A DNA stretch of 64,000 nt from JAVBKV01 sp031553885 (GTDB lineage Bacteria > Bacteroidota > Bacteroidia > Bacteroidales > Azobacteroidaceae), in NCBI GenBank assembly GCA_031553885.1, contig JAVBKV010000007.1:1-64000 (forward strand), in the 5' to 3' direction. The position numbers and the translations under genes were made by a program. Under the pieces are notes generated by a model. It was not told the origin of the DNA. It saw only the letters and a list, made by a program, of their open reading frames with translations, and did not search any database. Position 1 is the stretch's first letter, and every line of letters begins with the position of its first letter. Of the stretch, positions 25,288 to 33,774 are shown one piece after another.

Positions 25288-27195
25288 TTATTTTTTGTCG
25301 CCTGGCCAGTTGCTTAACTTTTGCACCGACTGATTGGCTCCGGTTTTTTCCGGAATCAGTAAGACGGAAATAGCCGCATTCGTATGAGCCGGGATTTCCG
25401 TTTCGATGACGATCAGGGTGGTTCCGGGGTTCGGAGCATCGTAATCGTTTGGAGATTGCGTGGACTTGATACGGATGTTCACTTGTTGAGGTTCGACGGC
25501 TTTCAGGGTTAGCTTTTTGCCTTTACTTCTCAGTTCGACCGAGTTTTTTCCGGTGATTTTCACTTCTGCAGGAGTCAGTAATGTCCAGCAGACGGAGGTT
25601 GGTTTGTCCAGAGTTTCTATTTCGTCCCGTACGACCACGTATTTTTTTTCGGCAATGGCTACCCCTCGTTTTGCAGCTTTCAATTGCCCTTTGAAAATAT
25701 CGGAAAGATCGGTTGTCGCATTCATCCACGAGGGTTCGGAGGACCAGGAGTCAATTTTTGCATATCCTTTGACGTTGTGCAGTTGCTGATCAACGGTCAG
25801 TGTATTATGAGCAAAATTGTTATAACGGAATACCTGCCAGCGTTGAGAATTCTGTGCACCGTTCCAGAGATCCACTCCCTTGGATTCAAGAGAGTTATAA
25901 TCCTGCATGCCGAAATCCATGGCCCAGCGGACTCCATTGGCCTCCATGATGAAAGATCCGGCATCCATGTGGGCATGGCTGCTCGAAGCCGTTCCGCCTT
26001 TGAATCCTACGTAAATGGCATTGGGATCGGTCCAGGAAGATCGCATCAGAGCCACCGGATTTTTTCCTTGTCCTACCCACATGTTTTGTGTAGGAGCCGG
26101 AATATTCTCCGTTTTTATTGTGGAGCCCCAGACCATGACGGCCGGTAACACCCTGTTTTTGAGGTAGTCTTTATTTTTTTTGTCTGTAAGGTAATTCTTT
26201 TCATTCCAGAGCAGGGAATAATCCTGAGTCCGGGTTGCAAACCAGAACATCGCCGGACTCAGGTTTCCTCCCAATCCGCAATCTGCATAGTTGTAGCATT
26301 TACCGGAAGGCGCAATCATATTTTCGAAATAAGCTGCCGTACTCAGAAAACCGGGTAATTCGGTCAATTGGTAATCTTTTTTGAATACTTTATCGATAGC
26401 GCTGAGGAACAATACATTGAAAGTAGTACCGTAATCCCAGTAACCGTAACCTTCGGGGTAAGCGCCATCGGGAGCATATTCACCCATCGATAACTGAATG
26501 GTTTGAAGGGCCCGGTCGATAATAGTTTTCGACAGTTCGGGAATTTCTTCATAAATGGCCAGTGCTCCGAACGACATTCCGGCATTGCAGACCTGGTTCC
26601 AGTTGTTCGAGGATTTAAGAAACCATGCATGTCTAGAGCTGAAAGAAGGGTCCAATCCTTTCTTGAGAATGGCATCTTTAATCACCGTACGGGAAGCAGG
26701 AGATAACGAGTCGTATAACCAGTCGTATCCGATGGACAGGCCCAGGGCCATTTCTCCCACATCTAAAAAATGGCTGGGGTTCCAGTTCGTAAATCCGGAT
26801 ACAGCCAGCATTTCTTTTTCGGCTCGCCGGAAGTATTTTTCGTCTCCCGTCATCCGGTGGGCGTAGGATAGGAAAAAGATCCGGCGGAGAGCTTCCCTGG
26901 ATACGGAAAGCAGACGTTTTCCGGTCATGCTTCTTTCCAATGGCCCGGTCGAAAGAATCCGGTCGCACTCGCCCAGAATGTTCTGGTGCACATTCGCCCA
27001 ATCAGGATCTGTAGTAATATTTTTTTTGATGTTATTTTCTTCTCCTTTCAGCAGAAGAATTCTGGGGTGGTCCGGCATTGGTGGAATGATTCCGAGGTAC
27101 TTCAGTTGGGCCATACCGGTTAATGGCAGGGCAAAAAGCAGGATTATCATCCATGGGAGTATCCTGTTGGAGTAGAGTCTTTTTTTGTTTTTCAT
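25288..27195 (-). CDS. Heparinase II/III family polysaccharide lyase (PL21-like)
   Basis: This 635-residue protein has a signal peptide ending LTGMAQ. An alpha-toroid N-terminal half follows (ALRRIFFLSYAHRMTGD, IGYDWLYDSLSP, SSNNWNQVCNAG, YPEGYGYWDYGTTF) and then a beta-sheet C-terminal half with SSSHAHMDAGSFIMEANG (His407, His409). The Tyr of the YGYWDYG motif and the His of SSHAHMD correspond, from memory, to catalytic residues of heparinase II-type lyases. It would cleave heparin/heparan-like or related uronic-acid chains by beta-elimination. It lacks a sorting C-terminal domain and ends in a basic tail. It is last in the operon after PL8 and FAD-oxidoreductase genes. Confidence 0.82.
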   Translation of the reverse strand: MKNKKRLYSNRILPWMIILLFALPLTGMAQLKYLGIIPPMPDHPRILLLKGEENNIKKNITTDPDWANVHQNILGECDRILSTGPLERSMTGKRLLSVSREALRRIFFLSYAHRMTGDEKYFRRAEKEMLAVSGFTNWNPSHFLDVGEMALGLSIGYDWLYDSLSPASRTVIKDAILKKGLDPSFSSRHAWFLKSSNNWNQVCNAGMSFGALAIYEEIPELSKTIIDRALQTIQLSMGEYAPDGAYPEGYGYWDYGTTFNVLFLSAIDKVFKKDYQLTELPGFLSTAAYFENMIAPSGKCYNYADCGLGGNLSPAMFWFATRTQDYSLLWNEKNYLTDKKNKDYLKNRVLPAVMVWGSTIKTENIPAPTQNMWVGQGKNPVALMRSSWTDPNAIYVGFKGGTASSSHAHMDAGSFIMEANGVRWAMDFGMQDYNSLESKGVDLWNGAQNSQRWQVFRYNNFAHNTLTVDQQLHNVKGYAKIDSWSSEPSWMNATTDLSDIFKGQLKAAKRGVAIAEKKYVVVRDEIETLDKPTSVCWTLLTPAEVKITGKNSVELRSKGKKLTLKAVEPQQVNIRIKSTQSPNDYDAPNPGTTLIVIETEIPAHTNAAISVLLIPEKTGANQSVQKLSNWPGDKK

Positions 27196-27215
27196 AACAG
27201 AGTGATATAGGGTGA

Positions 27216-28637
27216 TTAAATAATAATGGATCCTCCTTTTTTCAGGGTTTCCCGTACTGTTTTACTGTTTACTCCGGCAACCGGAATATTCTGGTTCAAA
27301 GCCAGGTAAGAGGTTACGCCGGCTGCTTCTCCCAACTGGTTCATATTGACCATTACCCGGATGCCGGAAAAAGAGATGGAAGAAGCATCCAGCATTCGTC
27401 CGGCCAGCATGAGGTTGTCGTATTTTCCCGGGATGATGGAGCGTAAAGGAACCTGGTAAAAAGTCGGATTTTCGGACGTTGCCGGTCTCCATCTTCCGGA
27501 TTGTGTCGGTTTGCCGGGGCTGATGTATTTTTCGGTGCCATCCAGGTACCGGAAGGTCAGGCCCGGTTTTTCCTGATGGTGAATATCCAGCCGGTAACTT
27601 CCGTTGGCAATGGCATCGTCGAATCGTTTTCCGTAGAGGGCATCATCATCGGTTACCTGATACAGGCATTTGATGTGCCTGGTTTCCCTGATCCCGATGG
27701 AAGAGGGTAGGCCGTTGAGTAAAACATCCGGATTTTTTCCATATTTGCGGAACATGTCCATAATGGCTCTGACCTGGCGGCGCCCTTCAATTTCGGCCCT
27801 TGTCAAGTCATCGGCTACAGCACAATCTGCACCAAAGACCCGTGTTCCGGCCAGCATGAACGTTTCGGAAGCAGGCAGGTTTCCACCCCAGACAAAACCT
27901 TCCGGGATATCGAATTCGTTCCGGTGTTCTTTCAGAAGTTTATCAATTTCGTTCCGGTCGAATTTTTCCAGGTGGGCGCAGGTGGTGGGCGGTTGCAGCA
28001 AGGGATGGGTATAAGAAGGCAGACCCAGACGGAAACAAAGGTCTCCATCGCCGGTGGCATCAATAAAATACTTCGCTTTAATGATTCCCCGGCCCGATTT
28101 ATTGTCTACGATAACACCGGTCAGTTTTCCGGAATTATCCAGGAGGGGTTCAGAAAATAACGTGTGGAAAAACGGCTTAACTCCCGCTTCCAGGATCACT
28201 TCATCCAGTTCGATTTTCAGTTCTTCCGAATTGAACCGGAACCCTATACTTTCGTTTTTTTCTGCTTTGTGAACCGCTTTTCGTTTTTCCAGCCTGTCGA
28301 TCATTTCGGTGGTCATTCCGGCAATGATTTGTAGCTTGTATTCGGTATCCAGCAGGGAATGCCAGACATTGACAAAAGCATTGGTTGCAACGCCTCCGAA
28401 CGCATTCTGTTTTTCTACGATGCAAACCCTGGCTCCGAGCCTTGCCGCCCGGACTGCAGCAAATACTCCGGTACAACTGCCACCCAACACACAGATATCC
28501 GTTTCTGCGAATACCGGAAGTTTTTCTTTTTTAGGGGATTGAGGATTTCCGGCAATACCTGTCGCCGGAAATGTTCCCAAAGCAACAGCACTCAGGATCG
28601 ATTTATCCAGAAAGCTCCTTCTTGATATCTTTTTCAT
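27216..28637 (-). CDS. FAD-dependent oxidoreductase (FAD_oxidored family), possibly Tat-exported
   Basis: This 473-residue protein has an N-terminal KKISRRSFLDKS stretch and hydrophobic segment resembling a Tat signal. The dinucleotide-binding start DICVLGGSCTGVFAAVRAAR is followed by VCIVEKQNAFGGVATNAFVN. A distal Rossmann strand is KAKYFIDATGDGDLCFRLG, and the C-terminal FAD contact is NLMLAGRMLDAS. This is the FAD_oxidored family common in Bacteroidota carbohydrate loci, where the substrate is usually unknown. It sits 20 bp upstream of the heparinase-like gene and 44 bp downstream of a PL8 gene, so it may act on a glycosaminoglycan product. That is inference. Confidence 0.85.
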   Translation of the reverse strand: MKKISRRSFLDKSILSAVALGTFPATGIAGNPQSPKKEKLPVFAETDICVLGGSCTGVFAAVRAARLGARVCIVEKQNAFGGVATNAFVNVWHSLLDTEYKLQIIAGMTTEMIDRLEKRKAVHKAEKNESIGFRFNSEELKIELDEVILEAGVKPFFHTLFSEPLLDNSGKLTGVIVDNKSGRGIIKAKYFIDATGDGDLCFRLGLPSYTHPLLQPPTTCAHLEKFDRNEIDKLLKEHRNEFDIPEGFVWGGNLPASETFMLAGTRVFGADCAVADDLTRAEIEGRRQVRAIMDMFRKYGKNPDVLLNGLPSSIGIRETRHIKCLYQVTDDDALYGKRFDDAIANGSYRLDIHHQEKPGLTFRYLDGTEKYISPGKPTQSGRWRPATSENPTFYQVPLRSIIPGKYDNLMLAGRMLDASSISFSGIRVMVNMNQLGEAAGVTSYLALNQNIPVAGVNSKTVRETLKKGGSIII

Positions 28638-28681
28638 ACGTATGTAGTTTGTTTTTAAGGTTATACGATTGTGCTGTTTTT

Positions 28682-30832
28682 TTAATCAAGCCGGATTGTA
28701 ACGCTTTTTCCGGCATAAACGGTTTGAGGCAGATCGATTGTGATTTCGCTGCATTTTTTTGTCTCGTCCCAAACCGCTTTGAAATTTTCATCCGACCGGT
28801 TGATATTGCGGTTCAGAGAAAGGTGTATGCTGTTCATTTTCCTGGAGGGATCGGCTACTGAAATTTCCTTCACATTCCGGCCGTCGGTTTTCACCAGGAG
28901 GATGCAAGGGTTTTCCGTTTTGATTTTCAGGTCTCCGTCTAATTCAACTATTTCGTTTTTATAGAATACTACCTGCCAGATATTCAGTCCTTTGTGATGT
29001 ACAGCCTGCATTTCTGCCGTATTGGAGAGAATTTCAACATCCGGTTTAGCGGCATAGGCACTTACTTGTTCTTTGCTTGCCGCCGGGATTACCATGTATT
29101 GGTAACTGCCTTCGTTCACGTTGGAGCCGTGGTTGATCCACAATTTGAACATTTCCAGCTCTATTTCCTGTTTGGAGGATCCGGATTGACGGTTTACTTT
29201 GAACCAGCTTCCTGTTGCTGTCCGGTTTGAAAGATTCACCTGGATGGGAGTTGGAAAAAAGTAGCCGATGCTGTCGTGCCAGACCCATTTTGTTTCGTTC
29301 AATACATGCCCGCTTTTTGTAAGTGTTTGTTCACTGTTGTTACTCATTACCGTTACGTCGCCCTGCAGGATGCACTGGTTGACGGTTGTAGCCAGGGGAT
29401 CACCGGAATTCGAGTGAATATCCGTTCCTAGGCAGACGTATTCCGTATCGAAGAAAAACCAGGCTTTTTTTGCTGCAACCGGATCGTGAGGACTTTTGAA
29501 ATCGAAAGCAACCGCACCGTACAGTCCATCGGTAACCGCACCTACAAAGTCCATTGTTCCCCGTTTTTGCAGGTCTTTTTCGGGAATCAGCACCGGTTTT
29601 TGCAGGATGGTAGCTCCCGGTATCTTTTGCCAGTCGTAGACAGGGGAGGTATTGAAATATTCCGTTCCGGTGCGGGAAATGTAATTGGTACCATCGCCGC
29701 GGTAATGATTCAGGAGTCCCTCTCCGTTGTAAGGTTCTTCCATGTTCCGGTTCCGGGAGGAAAACATACGGACGGAAGTAAAGTATCCGGGGCGTTGGTG
29801 GGTGTAATATTCAGAGTCCCAGAAAAAAGCACCGAAAGAAGGCGTTTTTAATTCTTCTCCATTGCGGTTTTTTACGATTTGCTCCAGTTCGTTTTTCCGG
29901 TAATCCGTTACACTGAGCAGTCGGTCGGGAGTTACCGGTCCGAAAGCCCTGAGCGATCCCTTCCGGGTGATGTCACGATTGGTAGCTCCCGGGTCGGGGT
30001 ATTTTCCGTAGGGCATCATTTTGCAGATCCCGTCCAGGTAATAATCGATCAGTTGATGGAGTGGTTTTTCCGAGAACTGATACCGGGTGCCGGCCGTGTA
30101 AACCGCCCATTCTGCAAACGCGTTGGCGTAGTCTAATCCGTAGGAAAGCGTATTGTTGACCCGGTCGTCGCGGTGATGAAAACTGTAATCGTACTGCATT
30201 CCCCTTCCGGTTACGAATTTGATCTGGCCTTCGATGACTTCGATCACGTATTCGAAGTCTTCTATATCCCGGCAATAGAGGTCTGTTTTGGCCTGAATTC
30301 CACCGATTTTGATGCGGTCACCACTTTCGCGGGCACCTTGTGCTTTGAGGTGGGAGCGTCTGATTATGGGCAGTGTTTTTTCTGCTCTTTCTTTACTCAG
30401 GTTCTGATCCATCAGTAAAAGAACCTGGATCAACGCATTGGGGGTCCCGATTTCATTCCACCACCAGTTTTCGCAAATAAAATCGTTTTGGGTCCAGAAA
30501 TCCAGTGCAAGTCCGATGGTGTTTTTTACTTTTTTATTTCCCTTGTAAGAAGATCCTTCTTTTGTATAAGCCAGGCTCAACCGGATCAGGTTGTCTAGGT
30601 GCCGGCCGTGCTGAAATGCCGTTCTGGAAGTATCGGTATAATTGATACCGGGCCAGGATCCATCGGGATTGAGGGTGCTGACTAATGTGTTGATTAGTTC
30701 GGGACTGGCTTCCTGTTTTTGTATTTCAGTGATCACCCGTTTCCGGATCACTTCGGTGTCGTTTTCTGTGCTCCAAGCCAGTTGTACGGACAGAAAAAAG
30801 AGTAGGGTAAAGATGGTTGTGCGTTTTTTCAT
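28682..30832 (-). CDS. Polysaccharide lyase family 8 (chondroitin AC/hyaluronan lyase-like)
   Basis: This 716-residue protein has a signal peptide (ends LAWS). The alpha/alpha-toroid domain has PDGSWPGINYTD, WWWNEIGTPNALIQVLLLM, then YDYSFHHRDDRVNNTLSYG (His219/220 and Tyr231) and NRDITRKGS (Arg286, Arg290 with the four-residue spacing of PL8 enzymes). A beta-sandwich C-terminal half follows. The His-Tyr spacing is two residues longer than in the two PL8 enzymes near 46-54 kb, so it belongs to another subfamily. It ends without a sorting domain. Expected action is eliminative cleavage of chondroitin or hyaluronan in the periplasm or outer membrane. It is the first gene of the lyase-oxidoreductase-heparinase operon. 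Confidence 0.85.
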   Translation of the reverse strand: MKKRTTIFTLLFFLSVQLAWSTENDTEVIRKRVITEIQKQEASPELINTLVSTLNPDGSWPGINYTDTSRTAFQHGRHLDNLIRLSLAYTKEGSSYKGNKKVKNTIGLALDFWTQNDFICENWWWNEIGTPNALIQVLLLMDQNLSKERAEKTLPIIRRSHLKAQGARESGDRIKIGGIQAKTDLYCRDIEDFEYVIEVIEGQIKFVTGRGMQYDYSFHHRDDRVNNTLSYGLDYANAFAEWAVYTAGTRYQFSEKPLHQLIDYYLDGICKMMPYGKYPDPGATNRDITRKGSLRAFGPVTPDRLLSVTDYRKNELEQIVKNRNGEELKTPSFGAFFWDSEYYTHQRPGYFTSVRMFSSRNRNMEEPYNGEGLLNHYRGDGTNYISRTGTEYFNTSPVYDWQKIPGATILQKPVLIPEKDLQKRGTMDFVGAVTDGLYGAVAFDFKSPHDPVAAKKAWFFFDTEYVCLGTDIHSNSGDPLATTVNQCILQGDVTVMSNNSEQTLTKSGHVLNETKWVWHDSIGYFFPTPIQVNLSNRTATGSWFKVNRQSGSSKQEIELEMFKLWINHGSNVNEGSYQYMVIPAASKEQVSAYAAKPDVEILSNTAEMQAVHHKGLNIWQVVFYKNEIVELDGDLKIKTENPCILLVKTDGRNVKEISVADPSRKMNSIHLSLNRNINRSDENFKAVWDETKKCSEITIDLPQTVYAGKSVTIRLD

Positions 30833-30875
30833 GGGAATTCAAAAATAAATACGTGCGCGGACACGGAACAGGCTG

Positions 30876-30883
30876 TAAATGTA
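30876..30883 (-). promoter_or_regulatory. Possible -7 element of the PL8-oxidoreductase-heparinase operon
   Basis: On the minus strand the bases read TACATTTA (one mismatch to TAnnTTTG), with a TTTG about 19 bp upstream and a leader of about 37 nt. An alternative TATTTTTG at 30840-30847 is too close to the start codon. Confidence 0.3.
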
Positions 30884-30978
30884 GTTGATTTTTTTTATTT
30901 TTCAAACGGAGAAGTAAATTTTTATCGTTGATTCTGAAATTGAACCTGTTAATTATTTTTAACATTTTGGGTTATTAT

Positions 30979-30996
30979 TGTCTAAAAAAATAGACA
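30979..30996. promoter_or_regulatory. Putative BlaI-type operator, GLPGLI operon
   Basis: TGTCTA-AAAAAA-TAGACA is a perfect 18-bp inverted repeat. It ends one base before the -7 element of the GLPGLI operon and covers the -33 region. The same element, with one mismatch, occupies the identical position upstream of the blaI-like gene (36447-36464). It also lies in the shared region with the divergent PL8 operon. Confidence 0.6.
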
Positions 30997-31004
30997 TACA
31001 TTTG
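30997..31004 (+). promoter_or_regulatory. -7 element of the GLPGLI operon
   Basis: TACATTTG (TAnnTTTG) directly follows the inverted repeat; an ATTG lies 16 bp upstream. It rules out the TTG at 31010 and supports the ATG at 31028. Confidence 0.6.
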
Positions 31005-31027
31005 CCTCGTTGAAAATTCAGTTGATT

Positions 31028-31900
31028 ATGAAGTCTATTTTTATTTTTTCTTTGGTATTTAGTTTTGTGTTTTCCGGTTACTCACAGATTTCCATCCGAA
31101 TGGGAAATGAGAAGCCGGTGAAACAGCAAGTGTTGGATACGGCTGCTATCCAGGTATTTTATGAAACGCTTTCGGTTCCGGATAGTCTTCATCCGGATAA
31201 GACGGTAAAAGATTATTTGGTTTTACAGATCGGCCGGTCGGGAGTATCTAAATTTTACAGTGATAATGTACGTCGCCGGGATTCCATTATGGGAGAAATG
31301 ATCAAGCGTAATCCGACTCAGATCGATATGAAAAGGGTGATGGATGATCACGGGATTGGAGCCGGAGGAGACGAACGGGTCATTTTTAAGAATTATCCGG
31401 CTGGAAAAATTACGGTAACAGACCGGGTGGTATCCACCGATTATTTATACGAAGAAAATCTGGATGAAATTCAGTGGAACATTCTGCCGGATACGATGAC
31501 TTGTTTGTCATATTCCTGCCAGAAAGCAGAAACCGATTTCAGGGGAAGGCATTATGAGGCCTGGTTTACTCCGGATTTTCCGGTCAGTGAAGGTCCCTGG
31601 AAATTCGGAGGACTTCCCGGCTTGATTCTTCGTATGGAGGATTCGCAGAAGAATTTTGTTTTTCAGGCAACGGGTCTCGAACAGTCCGGCTCTCTTATTT
31701 ACTATCCTCAGAAAGATTACCTGAAAACATCGCGGAAGGAAGTGGATAAAATCAAGCGGAGGTTTATTGAAAATCCCATGGAGTACATTAAAAGTTCACT
31801 CCCCGGAGCCAATATTCAGATTAAGATGAAGAATGAAGATGGGAGTGAGTCAACAGGAAAGGATATTAAGTTTCCGTATAATCCGATGGAGTTGAACTAA
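31028..31900 (+). CDS. GLPGLI family protein 1
   Basis: From the ATG at 31028 the protein has 290 residues with a signal peptide (MKSIFIFSLVFSFVFSGYSQ). The family motif appears as GPWKFGGLPGLILRMED, preceded by the Cys-containing CLSYSCQKAETDFRGRHYEAWFTPDFP. The N-terminal part has a repeated VKDYLVLQIGRSGVSKFYSDN pattern. GLPGLI proteins are secreted Bacteroidota proteins of unknown function, usually encoded beside carboxypeptidase-regulatory TonB-receptor-like proteins, as here. It is the first gene of a four-gene operon, and the most divergent of the three paralogues. Confidence 0.88.
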   Translation: MKSIFIFSLVFSFVFSGYSQISIRMGNEKPVKQQVLDTAAIQVFYETLSVPDSLHPDKTVKDYLVLQIGRSGVSKFYSDNVRRRDSIMGEMIKRNPTQIDMKRVMDDHGIGAGGDERVIFKNYPAGKITVTDRVVSTDYLYEENLDEIQWNILPDTMTCLSYSCQKAETDFRGRHYEAWFTPDFPVSEGPWKFGGLPGLILRMEDSQKNFVFQATGLEQSGSLIYYPQKDYLKTSRKEVDKIKRRFIENPMEYIKSSLPGANIQIKMKNEDGSESTGKDIKFPYNPMELN

Positions 31901-31902
31901 TA

Positions 31903-32826
31903 ATGAAGGATATGAAAATAATGAAAGGTGTTTTTTTGTTGGCTGTTGTTATCGGGTGGGGTTGTGGACCGGTTTGCGGACAGATTACAGTTGTGGCCGA
32001 TGATCCGATGATGGCAAAACAGAAGGGAGATGATATGCAGGAGCAGGATCTGGATAAAGCTACAATCCGTTGTTATTATTATTTCACTCAGAAGAAGAAT
32101 GCGGAAGATAAAACCGCTGTTCGCAACGATACATTGACGCTGGATATCGGACCCTTGATGTCACGCTATTACGATGAGGCCAAACTGAAACGTGACTCGC
32201 TTTTCGGCGGATTGGATAAACTTAATATGAACACCATAAGAAGCTTTTCAATAATAAAAGACGAAAGTAAGTTTGATCAGGATCATTATATGGGAGAAAT
32301 TTCCGAGCAGGATATTACAGATGGGACTACCGAGCAGATTTATAAAAACCGGGGGGAAGAACAAGTAACCTTAATCGATTATGAGAGCAGCCCAAAAGGT
32401 GTTAAATACAGATGTGAAGATCCTGTCGGTTCCCTTCCCTGGGTGATGTCTACGGATACGGCTACCGTACTGGGATATCAGTGTCAACATGCTACGCTCG
32501 CTTTCCGGGGACGTAGCTATAATGTTTGGTTCGCTCCGGAAATTCCCAGCAATGACGGTCCCTGGAAGTTTTTTGGTCTTCCGGGCCTGATACTCCGGGT
32601 ACAGGATACGGAAAATACGATTGCTATGGAATGTGTCGGGATTCAGTACCTGAATGAGCCTTATTCTATTGTCATACCGAAAGGCCGTTATATCAATTGC
32701 AAACGGAAAGAACTGGCCGATATGGTACGAAAAAGAAAATCCATGAAGATCGGGATTAATGGAGGGGATGTGGTAATTGTTTCCAAACCGGTCGATACCA
32801 GTCTGAAAACATTGGAATTGAATTAA
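31903..32826 (+). CDS. GLPGLI family protein 2
   Basis: This protein has 307 residues from the ATG at 31903, with alternative in-frame ATGs at 31912 and 31921; the last gives the usual short signal-peptide start. The signal peptide ends VCGQ. The C-terminal half contains TATVLGYQCQHATLAFRGRS, then VWFAPEIPSNDGPWKFFGLP and GLILRVQDTE. It is nearly identical to GLPGLI protein 3 from about residue 180 to the end (both finish DTSLKTLEL), while the N-terminal parts differ more. This indicates a recent tandem duplication followed by N-terminal drift. Function is unknown. Confidence 0.88.
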   Translation: MKDMKIMKGVFLLAVVIGWGCGPVCGQITVVADDPMMAKQKGDDMQEQDLDKATIRCYYYFTQKKNAEDKTAVRNDTLTLDIGPLMSRYYDEAKLKRDSLFGGLDKLNMNTIRSFSIIKDESKFDQDHYMGEISEQDITDGTTEQIYKNRGEEQVTLIDYESSPKGVKYRCEDPVGSLPWVMSTDTATVLGYQCQHATLAFRGRSYNVWFAPEIPSNDGPWKFFGLPGLILRVQDTENTIAMECVGIQYLNEPYSIVIPKGRYINCKRKELADMVRKRKSMKIGINGGDVVIVSKPVDTSLKTLELN

Positions 32827-32835
32827 AATGAAAAA

Positions 32836-33771
32836 ATGAAAGGGATGAAGGAAATGAAAAAAATGAAAGGAGTTTTTTTGTTGGCTGTTGTTATTGGGAT
32901 TTGCGGACCGGTTGGTGGTCAGATTACATCGGGTACGAATGATCTGAAGGCGATGGAACCCAAGGTGGATGATATGCAGGAACAGAATCTGGATATGGCA
33001 ACGATCCGTTGTAGTTTCCATTTTACTCAGAAAAAGAAAGCGGGAGATAAAACCGCCGTTCGCAAGGATACCCTGACTTTGGATATCGGACCAACGATGT
33101 CGCGTTATTATGACGAGGCAAAACTGATACGAGATTCCCTTTTCGGAGGAATAGAAAAGATGAGTGCAAGAAACCCTTCCGGGACTCTTACTATCCGGTA
33201 TGCCAGAAAGCCGGATTACGATATGAGTAGTTTTATGGGGGACGTTTCTGACTTTGATTTTACTGACGGTACTACCGAACAGGTTTATAAGAACCGGACA
33301 GAAAACAAGGTGACTGTTATCGATTATGAGGGTAGCCCCAAAGGAATTAAATACAGGTGCGAAGACCCTGTTGGAGCCCTTCCCTGGACCATTACTTCGG
33401 ATACGGCTACCGTATTGGGATACCACTGCCAGCATGCTACACTCGCTTTCCGGGGGCGCAGTTATAACGTATGGTTTGCTCCGGAAATTCCCAGCAATGA
33501 CGGCCCCTGGAAATTTTTCGGCCTTCCGGGTTTGATACTTCGGGTGCAAGATACGGAAAATATAATCTCCATGGAATGTGTCGGGATTCAGTACATGGAT
33601 GAGCCTTATTCCATTATTATACCGAAAGGCCGTTATATCAATTGTAAACGGAAAGAACTGGCCGACATGGTACGGAAAAGACAATCCCTGACGATCGGAA
33701 TCAGGGGAGAATATGTAATGGTCGCTCCCAAACCGATCGATACCAGTCTGAAAACTCTGGAATTGAAGTAA
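32836..33771 (+). CDS. GLPGLI family protein 3
   Basis: This 311-residue close paralogue of the preceding protein has a signal peptide ending VGGQ. It shares KTAVRKDTLTLDIGPTMSRY and the PEIPSNDGPWKFFGLPGLIL block with protein 2. It lies 9 bp after protein 2 and 3 bp before the TonB-receptor-like gene, so it is in the same transcript. Secretion to the periplasm or outer membrane is expected. The molecular role is unknown; association with the barrel protein is an inference from constant gene neighbourhood. Confidence 0.88.
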   Translation: MKGMKEMKKMKGVFLLAVVIGICGPVGGQITSGTNDLKAMEPKVDDMQEQNLDMATIRCSFHFTQKKKAGDKTAVRKDTLTLDIGPTMSRYYDEAKLIRDSLFGGIEKMSARNPSGTLTIRYARKPDYDMSSFMGDVSDFDFTDGTTEQVYKNRTENKVTVIDYEGSPKGIKYRCEDPVGALPWTITSDTATVLGYHCQHATLAFRGRSYNVWFAPEIPSNDGPWKFFGLPGLILRVQDTENIISMECVGIQYMDEPYSIIIPKGRYINCKRKELADMVRKRQSLTIGIRGEYVMVAPKPIDTSLKTLELK

Positions 33772-33774
33772 CTC

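Noticed and set aside
32371..33684. Long (437-codon) open frame on the minus strand
   Set aside because: It lies antisense to the two recently duplicated GLPGLI genes and repeats itself in step with them. The plus strand carries signal peptides and the GLPGLI motif, so the antisense frame is a shadow.
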